Positions 1-10,976 of a DNA stretch of 64,000 nt are shown in pieces. The DNA is taken from the NCBI GenBank assembly GCA_036365455.1, contig JAWQUS010000016.1, positions 13,849,001 through 13,913,000 on the forward strand. The letters run 5' to 3'. Made by a program: the position numbers and the translations under genes. Source of the stretch: Macrosoma leucophasiata. Lineage: Eukaryota > Arthropoda > Insecta > Lepidoptera > Hedylidae. The number at the start of each line of letters is the position of its first letter. Positions within the stretch are counted from its first letter, which is position 1. The notes beneath the pieces are model-generated. The model saw only the letters and a list, made by a program, of their open reading frames with translations. It did not search any database and was not told where the DNA came from.

Positions 1-25
1 GTCTCCGGAGCTCTACCACCAGTAA
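1..25 (-). mobile_element. Family A short retroposon, 5' end cut by window edge
   Basis: The first bases read GGAGCTCTACCACCAGT, the complement of the family A start (ACTGGTGGTAGAGCTCC). The rest of this minus-strand copy lies left of the window. Family A is described at 31599-31887. Confidence 0.6.
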
Positions 26-81
26 AAGTGAGTTAAGTTCCATAAGGCTTAGTTGATTTGTCTATGTGATAGTACGTAGTT

Positions 82-137
82 ATGCATTACCATCTGAACT
101 GGAACACGATACTGCTGAACACTACCATTTGGCGGGT
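82..137 (-). mobile_element. Family A fragment
   Basis: Only the central part of family A is present, with the diagnostic GTGCTGAACACTACCATTT-type stretch (here with substitutions). It is a diverged, truncated copy. Confidence 0.5.
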
Positions 138-389
138 AAATGTGCATCTAATTTTCGTGAATGGTATTCCTCAAAGCATTCGATTCTAGTGATCAAATAA
201 CTGAAACTGGTTGCCGTCGCAAGTGGGCTACAAAAAGCGAGTGCACCGAGCAGTGCAAATATTCATATTAATTATAATTTCGGATGTAAATGGAGCCAAG
301 AAATTAAAGTCAACTGTACCTGCAAGTGGTGCGCTAAGTGATTTGTGAGTACTTTGAGCTTTTTGCTGTGGTAGAGGTGACTGTACCGT

Positions 390-664
390 TTTTTTAATGT
401 AATGGAAGTGGGAAATAAGCATGCAGTTTACATTGATGTTAAGTGATGACTGCAGCTTATAGACACATACATGAAGACCAAGGTCAAAATGCAGATGCGT
501 TACTACTCCTGTGGCTTTAGGTGTTATGCCTCTGTGCCGGAAATTACATTACCACCTGACCGGAACACGATAGTGCTGAACACTACCATTTAGCGGCAAG
601 TAAAATAGGTAATGCGGTGGTGCCTACGCCCGCGAGCTCCGTCACTGGAGCTCTACCACCGGTC
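390..664 (-). mobile_element. Family A short retroposon, near full length
   Basis: On the minus strand this copy runs from the 5' hairpin (GAGCTCC...GGAGCTC near 640-655) to the 3' tail, which shows on the plus strand as a T-run followed by AATGTAATGGAAGTGG near 390-410. The central block with GTGCTGAACACTACCATTT is intact. It lies opposite the next copy at 818-1312. Confidence 0.75.
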
Positions 665-817
665 AACCTACTGCCGGCCACTTGTATACTGCATACATGC
701 TATTATAACTAAACATATCTATTGCAATATAATTGTACGCAGTCAAAAGTTTTCATTAATATTTTTACAAATAACGTATCGTAACTTCATGCCTGCAATC
801 ATACGTAAATGCATTTA

Positions 818-1312
818 GAGGTGGTAGAGTGCCAAGTGAAGGAACTGGAGGGCGTAGGCACCACCGCATTACCTAACCTATCTGCCGCGAAATAAAATAC
901 GCTTACACTCACAGCCCCACATTAGGTATAAACCTGTGTCGTGGGTGCCGTTGTACACATACAACACAAACACGAACATCCAAACCCGAAACAAACATCT
1001 GTAGGCCATACAAATATTTGTCCCGGTGCGGGATCGAACCCGCGACCCTTCGAATCAAACAGTCATCTCACACCGCTGGACCCACCGGGTCGTAAAAATT
1101 ATGGTGCTCGGCACTATCGTGTTCCAGTTAGATGGTAATGTATGACCCCATTATAACTATCACAGAGACATGACACTTTAGGTCTCAGGGGTCTACATTT
1201 TGACCTCTGGTTTTACGAGTATGTAGAGGTTAATAGGGCGCAGTGATAACTTAACATCAATGTGAGCTGCACGCTTGTTCGCCATCTTCTTTACATTAAA
1301 AACAAAATCAAT
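818..1312 (+). mobile_element. Family A retroposon split by a tRNA SINE
   Basis: The 5' part (818-892: GGTGGTAGAG..., GGCGTAGGCACCACCGCATT, CTGCCGCGAAAT) and the 3' part (1103-1312: CACTATCGTGTTCC through a tail with ACATTAAAAACA) belong to one diverged plus-strand copy. The break falls in the GCCGCTAAATGGTAGTG block and is filled by the element at 893-1102, so family A is older here. Confidence 0.65.
893..1102 (-). mobile_element. tRNA-derived SINE, family C
   Basis: Read on the minus strand, the right end is tRNA-like: a Pol III A box (TRGYNNANNGG type; the sister copy has TAGTCCAGCGG) and a B box GGTTCGATCC that matches consensus. A tRNA-unrelated body follows, ending ...TGGGGCTGTGAGTGTAAGCG and an AT-rich tail. 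A sister copy lies at 10977-11186. Not a working tRNA gene: it is repeated and carries the SINE body. Confidence 0.75.
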
Positions 1313-2912
1313 ATTTTATACCATTTTCTTAAGATTGATTTACACTCTACACTGATCTACACTAAGAATGATAATTTTAGAAAATCAGCAAGGTACTGAA
1401 AAGTAACTTTCAAATTTATTTGAAACACTTCTGTGGCTTTAGGTATGAAATATTACGTATAATTAATTATTCTCTGGTAATATCGTATTGTTGAAGTAAT
1501 AACAGTCAAAATTCACAGTGTTTTAATACGAATTTGATTCAAGTAGGTACAGTGAAAATCTGAGAGATCTCCAAAATAAAAATTATCCAGAAATAACATC
1601 GAATTTTTCTTAATAAATAAGATTTTTAATATTTCAAAAAAATTAAAAATAAGAGAATCAAACATAAAATACAATAAGAAAAGTACTTATCTCCCAGTTT
1701 TGTATAGATATAAAATATTCATTTGAAATCTAAAGGGGCTTCGTCGACTGTGCCAAATAATCAGCTAACCGACAATACGTGGATGAAATAAGTACTATCC
1801 CAATTTAATTTTAGGTTATTTTTGTATAAGTGCCAGATTAAAATATCTTATGATATTCCTGTTATGAATTTATTTGGATTATTAATAAAATTGGCATTAC
1901 AGTACACAATTAGATATATTGCACATCGAGCTTAGGAGAGACTTTCATTTTGATCAAGTTTTGACCAATACTCGTGCTTACGTAGGCAGTGCGCAAAAGA
2001 GATAACACTCTACGAACTCGAAACTAGCCGATTGTTTCTTTCCTATGCTCGATATGTTTAATGTTACTTGTACTTACTAACCTCCAATCGTCACACAAAT
2101 ATTATCATGATGCCTCAAAAAGAATAAAAATGAACGTTTATAAGATCACTCGTTTGGTTGTCTGTCTGTTTGTCTGTCACAGATGATTTTCTATAAGGTG
2201 ATAAATATCCTAACAAATATGAGGGGTATCCTAACAAAACATATAATATGTTTGATATTCAATTAAATTCAATTATTTATTCGATCATGTTTGAGTCCTT
2301 AATTTACAAGTACCAAATTTCAACTTAACAACATGAATAATTCAATTGAAATTTTAAAAAAAGTTGATGTTCGGTCGAATTAAAAAAAAAATTGCAATCT
2401 TTATTGTGCGGTATATCGTAAGACCGGCCGGAATATTAAAATAAATATTTTAACAATTTTACCGTCAATAGTCTTGTAGTAGCAATTTTTAAGTACCTAT
2501 CTCCGTACGAAATCGCGGAAAAAACTACAGATTTTATAAACTTCAGTATTTTCTTTATTGCTCAATTTTGAAAACCTTTTATGTGTCACAACAACCGGCA
2601 ATATTGGTTTATTCCTCATGATTAAGGGCTGATGTTGGAGCATTTGTTTTCATAATTTTCAGCTTACATTTGAAGGTCATAATAAGGTGTAGGTTTAATA
2701 AATGTGTCCTTATTAAATTTTTTCATTGAGTTTTCAATTAGGATAAAAAAGTAAATGGGGCAGTGATTTTGATATTCGCACTGGGACAAATATATATATA
2801 AATATAAGTATGTGGCAATACCTGCCACGCATGAAAACATGTACGGTTGTATGTTTGAGACTCAGTTATTGTAATGAGCTCAGTTTATATTTTGTTTATT
2901 ATAGGCAGCAAA
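1313..2912. other. AT-rich stretch, no gene recognised
   Basis: No coding region or known element could be supported. A short GTCTGTCTGTTTGTCTGTC run at 2159-2178 resembles the motif carried by several lepidopteran dispersed repeats, so part of this may be old repeat DNA. Confidence 0.5.
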
Positions 2913-3160
2913 CTTTTTAATGTCATGGAAGTGGCAAATAAGCATTTCTTTACTACTTCTATGATAATGGAGTTTGTTCATATTGTTTTTTTTAATGTAA
3001 TGGAAGTGGCAAACAAGCGTGCAGTTCACATTGATGTTAAGTGATGACTGCAGCTTATAGACACCTACACAAATACCAAGGTCGAAGTGCAGATGCGTTA
3101 CCAACCCTGAGGCCTAAGGTGTGTTATGCCTCTGTGCCGGCAATTACATAGCCAAATGAT
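2913..3160 (-). mobile_element. Family A copies, 5'-truncated (two tails)
   Basis: A short tail fragment (2913-2946, AATGTCATGGAAGTGGCAAA) is followed by a second copy at about 2987-3160 with the T-rich tail, the tail block and the GCCTCTGTGCCGG block. Both are 5'-truncated and in minus orientation, as expected of target-primed reverse transcription. Confidence 0.65.
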
Positions 3161-3922
3161 TACAGAGCTAGATTGATAGACATTTACTTATACAACTCTA
3201 GGTCTTATTCCTGGTTATGATAGGTCCTTCCTCTCCTGGCCTAGGATCAAGCCTGAGGTCTCACATTTTTTCTTGAAGAACCGTGTTGGGTAATCCATAT
3301 TATTATAAATAACTATCACGCAGTATTAAGCAATTGATTGATAAATAACGTCTTGTAACTTATCCATCAGAACTGTAGTAAACACCTATAACTCAGTTAT
3401 AATTTCATTCTAATACAATTTGTTTTCTTTGAAATATTTTTCCAGGAATCTAGCTGTTGAAAATGAATCGCAATATTATCCGTTGCATAAAGCGAATGTG
3501 TGGTCGACGGCTACTCATATTACCTCTTGATTTGCTACGTACTCCGTGAAAGCAGCCTTTACAAGCGCCCACCATTCATACATTTTTCTACTGAGTTATT
3601 TTTATTTTCATATTTTCCTTTACTAACTCATTGAAATAGGCGAAACGTTAATTAAAAGTCGAGTTTTGTTTATATGGGTTTTATATTTGTTGTGGAAAAT
3701 ACACGTGAAATATGATCAATATTATAATTATATTAATTATAATTATTACTAGGTATTTACATTCATAAAGATAAAATGTTAAATATTTTAATATACCACC
3801 ACTTGCGAGCTTTAAACTGGAATCATAAAATATAAGCGAGGGTTGTTTAATCATGTATTGTTATTGTTTTATTTATATTGTTACCCCAGTTTACGTGATT
3901 CCAGTCTAAATCTCGTAAGTGT
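3161..3922. other. AT-rich stretch, no gene recognised
   Basis: Contains short open frames only, and no repeat that I can match elsewhere in the window. The last bases hold the left target-site duplication CTCGTAAGTGT of the next element (3912-3922). Confidence 0.4.
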
Positions 3923-4199
3923 ATTTTATTTTTAAAGAAAAATGGAAAGAAAAAATTGACTTCAGACGAGGCTCGAACTCGCGACCTACTGGGAATCTAG
4001 TCCAGCCGCTCTTCCAATTGAGCTACTGAAGCCCTGCCCGATTTGTCAAATCTTTCCGTCACATCTATTGCATTGCTTTATGGTAGCAGCAGCGCCATCT
4101 ATTACCAACTACGATAGTTAGGCTATTTTTCTTTCCATTTTTCTTTAAAAATAAAATATATTTCACAAGCATGTGTTAATGCGAAATAATATAAAACAA
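3923..4199 (-). mobile_element. SINE with inverted arms around a tRNA-like core, family D
   Basis: The element is bounded by an 11-12 bp direct repeat, CTCGTAAGTGT(A), at 3912 and 4200. Perfect inverted arms of about 33 bp, with core AAAGAAAAATGGAAAGAAAA, lie at 3922-3955 and near 4126-4158. Between them the minus strand holds a tRNA-like sequence: acceptor arms GCTTCAG/CTGAAGT, D arm GCTC...GAGC, T arm GCGAG-TTCGAGC-CTCGT, A box TAGCTCAATTGG. One anticodon-stem position is mismatched. A second copy (13457-13737) has a different 12-bp duplication, so the duplications are real and copying was by retroposition. A DNA-transposon MITE that captured a tRNA is the alternative. Confidence 0.75.
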
Positions 4200-4287
4200 C
4201 TCGTAAGTGTAGTTATTTCAGCTTCACTTTTTGTTTATAGGATATGAATGAACATAGTTTGTATGCATAATTTCTAACAAAGAGACA

Positions 4288-4352
4288 AGATAACGTATAT
4301 TACGTAACTTCACACCTCTAATCTCCGAAGGGGTAGGCAGAGGTAAATAAGT
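4288..4352 (-). mobile_element. tRNA SINE family B, 3' tail only
   Basis: Holds the family B tail (GTAACTTCAC...CTAATCTCCGAAGGGGTAGG). The tRNA-like head is absent, so this is a 5'-truncated copy. Confidence 0.55.
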
Positions 4353-6077
4353 TGTAAATAAGTATTTGTTAAATAAAACTAATTGACATTGGCTTGTATA
4401 CAATTGGCCATATACAATCATATTTTAATCTATTCATATTCCAAATATCCCATTCCCTTAACGTTTCGAGTACAAAGCTAGAACACAGCACACTTGTATG
4501 GGCGAGGTTTGCATTAAATGCCTTCCCGAACCGATTTCGGCCATACAACCATACCAGTTGCCATTATTGGACTCTATCTAATGAACGCAAATGACTTGGA
4601 AGCTCCGCACCAAATGATTCCGCCCGTACAAACCAGCCGTTACTTTAACTATTAATGATATTGAATCTACAAATGGTCTATTCTGATACGGAGTTAGTAT
4701 GATTATGTTGCTTATTTTGATATATTATTATGTCTTTGTAGTGTGCGTATTGTGCGTAATTGTTTTGCGGAATTATGTATTCAACGTTAATACATTTAGG
4801 GTGACTTTTAGAAATTATTTAATTTTCAATTTTTTTTGATAGATTTTGTAGAAAACGAACCCTTATAGATTCATCATGTCTGTCTGTCTGTCCGTTCGTA
4901 TGCCACAGCCACTTTACTTCAATACTTGAAACTCTTGGTAAGTAGATGTTATTCTGTGAATGGATTTATAATTTTATACAAAAACACAAAATAAATCAAA
5001 AGTTATGGCAGTCTTCATACTTAGAACTGAAACTAAAATAGCTTTTTTCTATCTAATCTATACGTCTAGGATGTTTGAATAAAAAAATGATGATTCTGAA
5101 ATATTTATTCGATTGTTTAAAAGAGAGATACTTCCTAGAAGTAAAATGCGTGTAACCCTTTTTAAATGAGTGTAACTTTTAAAAAATGTTATAAAATATA
5201 AAAGAAAAATGTAGTTATTAACAAAAACTTTACTCGAAATTTGGTTTAAACGAGATATTTCTAATAGTTTTTGTGATATGATAAATAATTTCAATAAAAC
5301 CCTCGATAAATATTACTTCATACTACGGAAACCTTTATGGTAAAATTCCGACACGCACTTGGTCGCTTTTTTATCGCTACAACTTGAGAGTACTACTGAT
5401 AAGTGAACTGCTTCATGAATCGGTTGTCTTATTATGGAAAAATCAGCTGATTATGATTTACTTATAGTATTATTTTAAGCGTCTGAAGTAAACCCGTAAA
5501 AATAGATTGAGCCCAATGTGTACAGTTCGCAAAAATCTAAGAATACATCAAGCACAGATAGTATGTCATATCAAAATACAATAGCGCCTACTAAATAACG
5601 TCACCAAATAATAATATTATTGAAATGAATGGTCCAAACTCTGAGAGTTTACCCTACTCAATGTATAAGGCCCGCATGTGTCATGGAACTGCGCAGATGT
5701 TTGAGATGGAGAGGAACTTAATAATTTTAGTTTTGACATAGGGAAATTGCTCAAGTATGTGCTATCAGTCATGAATGGTGCTAATTTATATGTGGCTGTG
5801 AAGTTAGCAGAAGGAAAGTTTTCGGGGAAAGTCCTTCGATTTTAAGCCGACTTCAAAAGATTAGCAGATCTGTTCAACACGTAATAATTTATGTTATTTC
5901 TTAAGTTTATGACAACAATAAAATAACAATTCGATGTTAAATAAATATTTTAAGGTATTCTAAAGCGATGCTCGTTATTTACTGTAAGACTAGCGGCCTC
6001 GACAAACTTTGTATCGCCTAAGTGGTATAAAAAAAAATTATATCCAAAAGTTTCAGATAAGTATTGGTACAAATACT
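4353..6077. other. AT-rich stretch, no gene recognised
   Basis: Short open frames only. A GTCTGTCTGTCTGTCC run at 4879-4894 is a small simple-repeat patch typical of dispersed repeats. No splice-bounded exon or gene could be supported. Confidence 0.45.
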
Positions 6078-7814
6078 GGGACGGGACGCTCGGTGTTGGG
6101 ACGCTGTGCGTCGGGACGCTCGGCGTCGAGACGCTGGGCGTCGAGACGCTGGGCGTCAAGACGCTTGACATCGGGACGCTCGGCGTCGGGACGCTGGGCG
6201 TCGGAACGCTCGGCGTCGGTACGCTCGACGTCGGGACGCTGGGCGTCGGAACGCTGGGCGTCGGGACGCTCGGCGTCGGAACGCTCGACGCCAGGACGCT
6301 CGACATCGGGACGCTCGGCGTCGGAACGTTCTACGTCAAGACGCTGGGCGTCGGGACGCTCGACGTCGGAACGCTCGACGTCACGACGCTCGTCATCGGG
6401 ACGCTCGGTGTTGGGACGCTGGGCGTCGGGACGCTGGGCGTCGGGACGCTGGGCGTCGGGACGCTCGGCGTCGGGACGCTCGGCGTCGGGACGCTCGGCG
6501 TCGGGACGCTCGGCGTCCGGACGCTCGGCGTCGGGACGCTCGGCGTCGGGACGCTGGGCGTCGGGACGCTCGGCGTCGGGACGCTCTGCGCCGGGACGCT
6601 CGGCGTAGGGACGCTGGGCGTTAGGACGCTGGGCGTCGGGACGCTGGGCGTCGGGACGCTGGGCGTCGGGACGCTGGGCGTCGGGACGCTCGGCGTCGAG
6701 ACGCTTGACATCGGGACGCTCGGCGTCGGGATGCTGGGCGTCGGAACGCTCGGCGTCGGTACGCTCGACGTCGGGACGCTGGGCGTCGGAACGCTGGGCG
6801 TCGGGACGCTCGGCGTCGGAACGCTCGACGCCAGGACGCTCGACATCGCGACGCTCGGCGTCGGAACGTTCTACGTCAAGACGCTGGGCGTCGGGACGCT
6901 CGACGTCGGAACGCTCGACGTCACGACGCTCGTCATCGGGACGCTCAGTGTTGGGACGCTGGGCGTCGGGACGCTCGGCGTCGGGACGCTCGGTGTCGGG
7001 ACGCTCTGCGCCGGGACGCTCGGCGTAGGGACGCTAGGCGTTAGGACGCTGGGCGTCGGGACGCTGGGCGTCGGGACGCTGGGCGTCGGGACGCTGGGCG
7101 TCGGGACGCTCGGCGTCGGGACGCTCGGCGTCGGTACGCTCGATGTCGGGACACTGGGCGTCGGAACGCTGGGCGTCGGGACGCTGGGCGTCGGGACGAT
7201 CGGCGTCGGGACGCTCGGCGTCGGGACGCTAGGGGTCGGGACGCTGGGCGTCGGAACACTCGGCGTCGGGACGCTGGGCGTCGGGACGCTGGGTGTCGGG
7301 ACTCTCGGCTTCGGGACGCTCGGCGCCGGGACACTGGGCGTCGGGACGCTCGACGTTGGGACGCTGGGCGTCGGGACGCTGGGCGTCGGGAAGCTGGGCG
7401 TCGGGACGCTGGGTGTCGGGACGCTCGGTGTCGTGACGCTCGACGTCGGGACGCTGGGCGTCGGGACGCTGGGCGTCGGGACGCTGGGCGTCGGGACGCT
7501 CGACGTCGGGACGCTCGACGTCGGGACGCTCGACGTCGGGACGCTGGGCGTCGGGACGTTGGGCGTCGGGACGCTGGCGTCGGGTCGCTGGGCGTCGGGA
7601 CGCTCGGCGTCGGGACCCTCGGCGTCGGGACGCTCGGCGTCGGGACGCTCGGCGTCGTGACGCTGGGCGTCGGGACGCTGGGCGTCGGGACGCTGGGTGT
7701 CGGGACGCTCGACGTCGGGACGCTCGACGTCGGGACGCTAGGCGTCGGGACGCTCGACGTCGGGACGCTAGGCGTCGGGACGCTGGGCGTCTGCTGGGCG
7801 TCTGCTGGGCTGGG
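6078..7814. repeat. GC-rich minisatellite, 15-bp hairpin unit, about 115 copies
   Basis: The unit is GGGACGCTGGGCGTC with two common variants, GGGACGCTCGGCGTC and GGGACGCTCGACGTC. Each unit holds a small inverted repeat (GACGC-nnn-GCGTC). The period, 15, is a multiple of three and the main variants contain no stop on either strand, so all six frames stay open over hundreds of bases and translate as five-residue repeats (GVGTL, PTPSV and similar). These frames have no gene context and are rejected as genes. A one-base loss near 7575 shifts the phase. The array is strongly GC- and CpG-rich against an AT-rich surround and ends in GTCTGCTGGGCGTCTGCTGG. Confidence 0.95.
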
Positions 7815-8355
7815 TTCTTTATAGCGGTATCAGAAATACAATATTTGTAAAAAAGCTACCTAAAAGATAGAACTAAGATACAGAATAGCTAAAAATATTC
7901 GATATGATTCTATAAATTGACATTTCTTTTTTATTTCTGAACCGATTCACATGAAACAAACACTAAATGTTAAGTATAACTTACCATAATATATAAGTGA
8001 AAATCGCAAATCGAATAAGCCGTTTCTGATATTAGCGTGCACAAACACACATACAAACAGACATTTTCCGGGATAAAAAGTACCCAGTGTTGTGCGCCAA
8101 TGGTTAAAGTATAATCATACCAAGTTTCATTGTAATCGGACAGGTAGTTTTTCTGTGATGCTTGAACAAACAGACAGACAGACAGACAGACGGACAAAAA
8201 AAATCTAATCACATATTTGTGTTCGGTATTTATCTAGTAACATGCCCTGGTATTTATTTTTTCAATATTTTAAATGTACAGAATTTACACTTCTACAGAT
8301 TTATTATAAGTATAGATGAGTGTGATAATTCTTTTCTTTCTTTTATTTCCTAATA
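7815..8355. other. AT-rich stretch with diverged dispersed repeat
   Basis: Contains a repeat-like segment at about 7920-8200, with ACCGATTCACATGAAA-like wording and a CAGACAGACAGACAGACAGA run at 8170-8191. Both are typical of non-autonomous lepidopteran repeats. No ends could be defined and no gene was seen. Confidence 0.4.
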
Positions 8356-8482
8356 TTCAAATGGCAAACGTGCCAATAGTTGTGCCAGTGTTGGCATCGG
8401 GACGTGACGATCCCTTTTCGAGAGAATTTTCTTCTTCTGTTGGAAGAGTATTTTTCCTCTAGTGCAGTCAGCCAACCGAACA
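8356..8482 (-). mobile_element. Dispersed repeat family I, fragment
   Basis: Shares the GGGACGTGACGAT and CAGTCAGCCAACCGAACAAT blocks with copies at 33990-34250 and 42396-42560 and with reverse-oriented copies at 38860 and 45283. Family I probably represents a LINE or SINE 3' region, because related copies start with a CCACTGCTGGA-like block. Confidence 0.5.
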
Positions 8483-8718
8483 ATGCATTACCTAATATAC
8501 TGGCCGCTAAATGGTAGTGTTCAGCACTATCGTATCCCGGTCAGGTGGTAATGTACGGCCCTGTAATTTCCGGCACAGAGGCAGAACACCTTAGGCCTCA
8601 GGAATGGTAACGCGTCTGCATTTTGACCTCGGACTTTGTGTGGGTGTCTATAGGCTGCAGTCATCACTTAACATCAATGTGAACTGCATGCTTGTGTGCC
8701 ACTTCCATAACATAAAAA
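8483..8718 (+). mobile_element. Family A short retroposon, 5'-truncated
   Basis: Runs from GCATTACCTAATATACTGGC to the ACTTCCATAACATAAAAAAA tail. The central block AATGGTAGTGTTCAGCACTA is intact. The 5' hairpin is missing. Confidence 0.75.
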
Positions 8719-8956
8719 AAGCCAAACGTAGCCCATAGAGTTATGTTAAAGCTTAAACAACAGTTGGTTATCATAAAAAAAACAAATCATCGAGTTTCAG
8801 TGAAATGTGAGATGATTGGAATACAAAAAATATTCCCGAAACTTTTGCTCTTAATATCACTAATGTTTTTCCTGTTCCTGCTATAAGACATACGTATCTT
8901 GTTACGGTAAGATTAAATCTAGTTACATAATCCCGTTCTCTTTTGTTGATTCATCT

Positions 8957-9232
8957 CATAGAGCAACACCGGAGGGGAGTAGCCATAGCGTTTATGACCG
9001 ATGCAAAACAGTCTATCATTTTTTGCGGGGGGAAATGCGTGCGACAGACATGCACACTATAAAAATTGGCTATTACTACGAAACTCACACCTTGACTATA
9101 ACAAAATACAGAAACATTTTCACGCACACATTTAAATATCTAGGCGGAAGTTATAAGCCCATTAATTTGGGCTTGTACTTTGACAGAGGAGAAAGCCTGC
9201 ATATGGCTACTCCCCTCCGGTGTTGCTTTATG
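8957..9232. mobile_element. MITE with perfect 26-bp terminal inverted repeats
   Basis: The arms at 8962-8987 (AGCAACACCGGAGGGGAGTA, then GCCATA) and 9202-9227 are exact reverse complements. With one mismatch the match extends to 31 bp. The interior, about 215 bp, has no transposase; an 89-residue open frame inside it is not protein-like. The superfamily could not be assigned. Confidence 0.75.
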
Positions 9233-9392
9233 CTAGCGATAGATCAGTATAGTAGTGAAGCAGTAAACTTAAGACTGCCTCGGTGGTTTTAGGTGGTTTT
9301 AACCCATCTTCTCTTCAGCCACGTTGACGTCGTATTATGAAGACTTTTTGTAGTTTTGTGGAATATGGAAATATGATAAGGTTCATAACTAT

Positions 9393-9652
9393 TTCTTATT
9401 ATGTTGAAGTGGCAAACAAGCATGCAATTCACATTGATGTTAAGTGACGACTGTAGCCTATAGACACCCACACAAAGACTAAGCTAAAATGCAGATGCGT
9501 TACCACTCCTGAGGCCTATTATGCCTCTGTGCCGTACATTAGCACCTGACCGGAACACGATAGTGCTGAACACTACCATTTAGCGGCAAGTATATTAGGT
9601 AATACGGTGGTGCCTACGCCTGCAAGCTCCGTCACTGGAGCACTACCACCAG
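9393..9652 (-). mobile_element. Family A short retroposon, near full length
   Basis: Minus-strand copy from the 5' boundary (CACTACCACCAGT on the plus strand) to the tail block AAGTGGCAAACAAGCATGCA. The A-tail is decayed. Confidence 0.75.
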
Positions 9653-10196
9653 TGTTTGTTATTAACTGAATTATTGACAGGTTAATGCCCTAAAATATTT
9701 TTATTTGAGTTCATCATAATTAAATCAATACATAAGTTCATTAGTCAGAGTGTAACTATTAACTTGGCAATAATAACGTCATAAACAAACATTTATTATA
9801 GTTATAAACATCATCAAATACCACCAAACTACAAAATGACTTGAGCATTTCAAAATCCCAAAAGTTCTTTTCCCTAATACAAGAGTTATTTTTCCTGTTG
9901 CTGATAAAGGCATGTACACATTTTTACTACGGTAAGATAATATCTAGCTACGTAATCGTGTACACTTTCTTTATTTTGTCCCTCGCGATAAATCAGTATC
10001 CGGCTATGCGAAGACTGGGATCAAAAGGACCGCTGTCACAACGCATGCCATGCCAAAAACAAAGCCATATTAGGTTTCCATGTTGTTTTCACTTTGTTAC
10101 TGCGTAATACATGTATACTGAGAAGGACGGTTTTAATGTTCACCATTTTATGTCGTAGTTTATTTAGATCACGAGACTTTTCTTTGTCTTCTAACT
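9653..10196. other. AT-rich stretch, includes right copy of the 8.8 kb duplication
   Basis: No gene seen. Contents are described at 8812-10010. Confidence 0.4.
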
Positions 10197-10437
10197 TTTT
10201 TTTAATGTAATGGAAGTGGCTAACAAGCTTGCAGTTCACATCGATGTTAAGTGATGACTGCAGCCTATAGACACCCACACGAAGACCAAGGTCGTTACCA
10301 CTCCTCAGGCCTAAGGTGAATTTACAGGTCCATACATTACCACCTGATCGGAACACGATAGTGCTAAACACTACCATTTAGTGGCAATTAAATTAGGTAA
10401 TGCGGCGGCCTACGTCCGCGAGCTCCGTAGCACCAGT
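10197..10437 (-). mobile_element. Family A short retroposon
   Basis: Tail block with T-run at 10197, central block ATAGTGCTAAACACTACCAT, and a 5' region that has lost part of the hairpin (GAGCTCCGTAGCACCAGTAA). An internal deletion removes the GCCTCTGTGCCGG block. Confidence 0.7.
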
Positions 10438-10976
10438 AACTACAGTATTGTTTCATTTGATTTCAGATGTTTAAAACATCTGACTGAATGTAGCTGAGAG
10501 TTTTTATTTTTCTAGTTTTTATTAAAACTCTTCTAATTCTGTTAGCAGTTAATACAAACACTCAAGGTAAAAAACATACTGAAGAAGGTGAAAGTATGAT
10601 GATCAATGAAAGATGAAAGATGATATGATGAAAAATGTTATTTTTCTCATTTACTGTGACGTAGAGAATTAAGTAAATCAATTTTGTGTATCTTTCAAGT
10701 GATATAAATAGTGCCATCACAAACAGATTACAAAAAACAGATTTAGACAAAATTATACTATAGGTACTTGGAAAAATCTAGTATGTGAGGGCCTGGTGCT
10801 TAATATGGGCTTAGATACCTGTAATATAGGTTACCAGGTCCTCCCTACTCGGAATTATTCAAAACTGAATTAGGTACTAAGAAACATAATTCATCCAATT
10901 ATATTGGTGTGACAACCATTATTATTTATAAGTATGTAAAGGATAGTAATAATGATATGGCATATAAATAAAATAA
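10438..10976. other. AT-rich stretch, no gene recognised
   Basis: Short open frames and simple A/T-rich sequence only. Confidence 0.4.

Larger units (their letters stand above)
8812..10010. repeat. Diverged direct duplication, about 150 bp units
   Basis: The segment at 8812-8956 (continuing at 9233-9260) and the segment at 9836-10000 share scattered but collinear blocks: TTTTTCCTGTTCCTGCTATAA versus TTTTTCCTGTTGCTGATAAA, ACGGTAAGAT, TACGTAATC-like, and GCGATAGATCAGTAT versus GCGATAAATCAGTAT. The left copy is split by the MITE at 8957-9232; the right copy is not. Confidence 0.5.

Noticed and set aside
3959..4034. Possible tRNA gene on the minus strand
   Set aside because: It lies between the inverted arms of a repeated element with target duplications, in two copies. 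It is a SINE core.
5950..7660. Long open frames of five-residue repeats (GVGTL, PTPSV, RRPAS types) on both strands, up to 309 codons
   Set aside because: They come from a 15-bp tandem repeat without stops in any frame. All six frames are open, none has gene context, and a 14-bp unit shifts the phase.
9023..9292. 89-codon frame within the 8.96-9.23 kb MITE
   Set aside because: It spans the MITE interior and its right inverted repeat; not protein-like and not a transposase.
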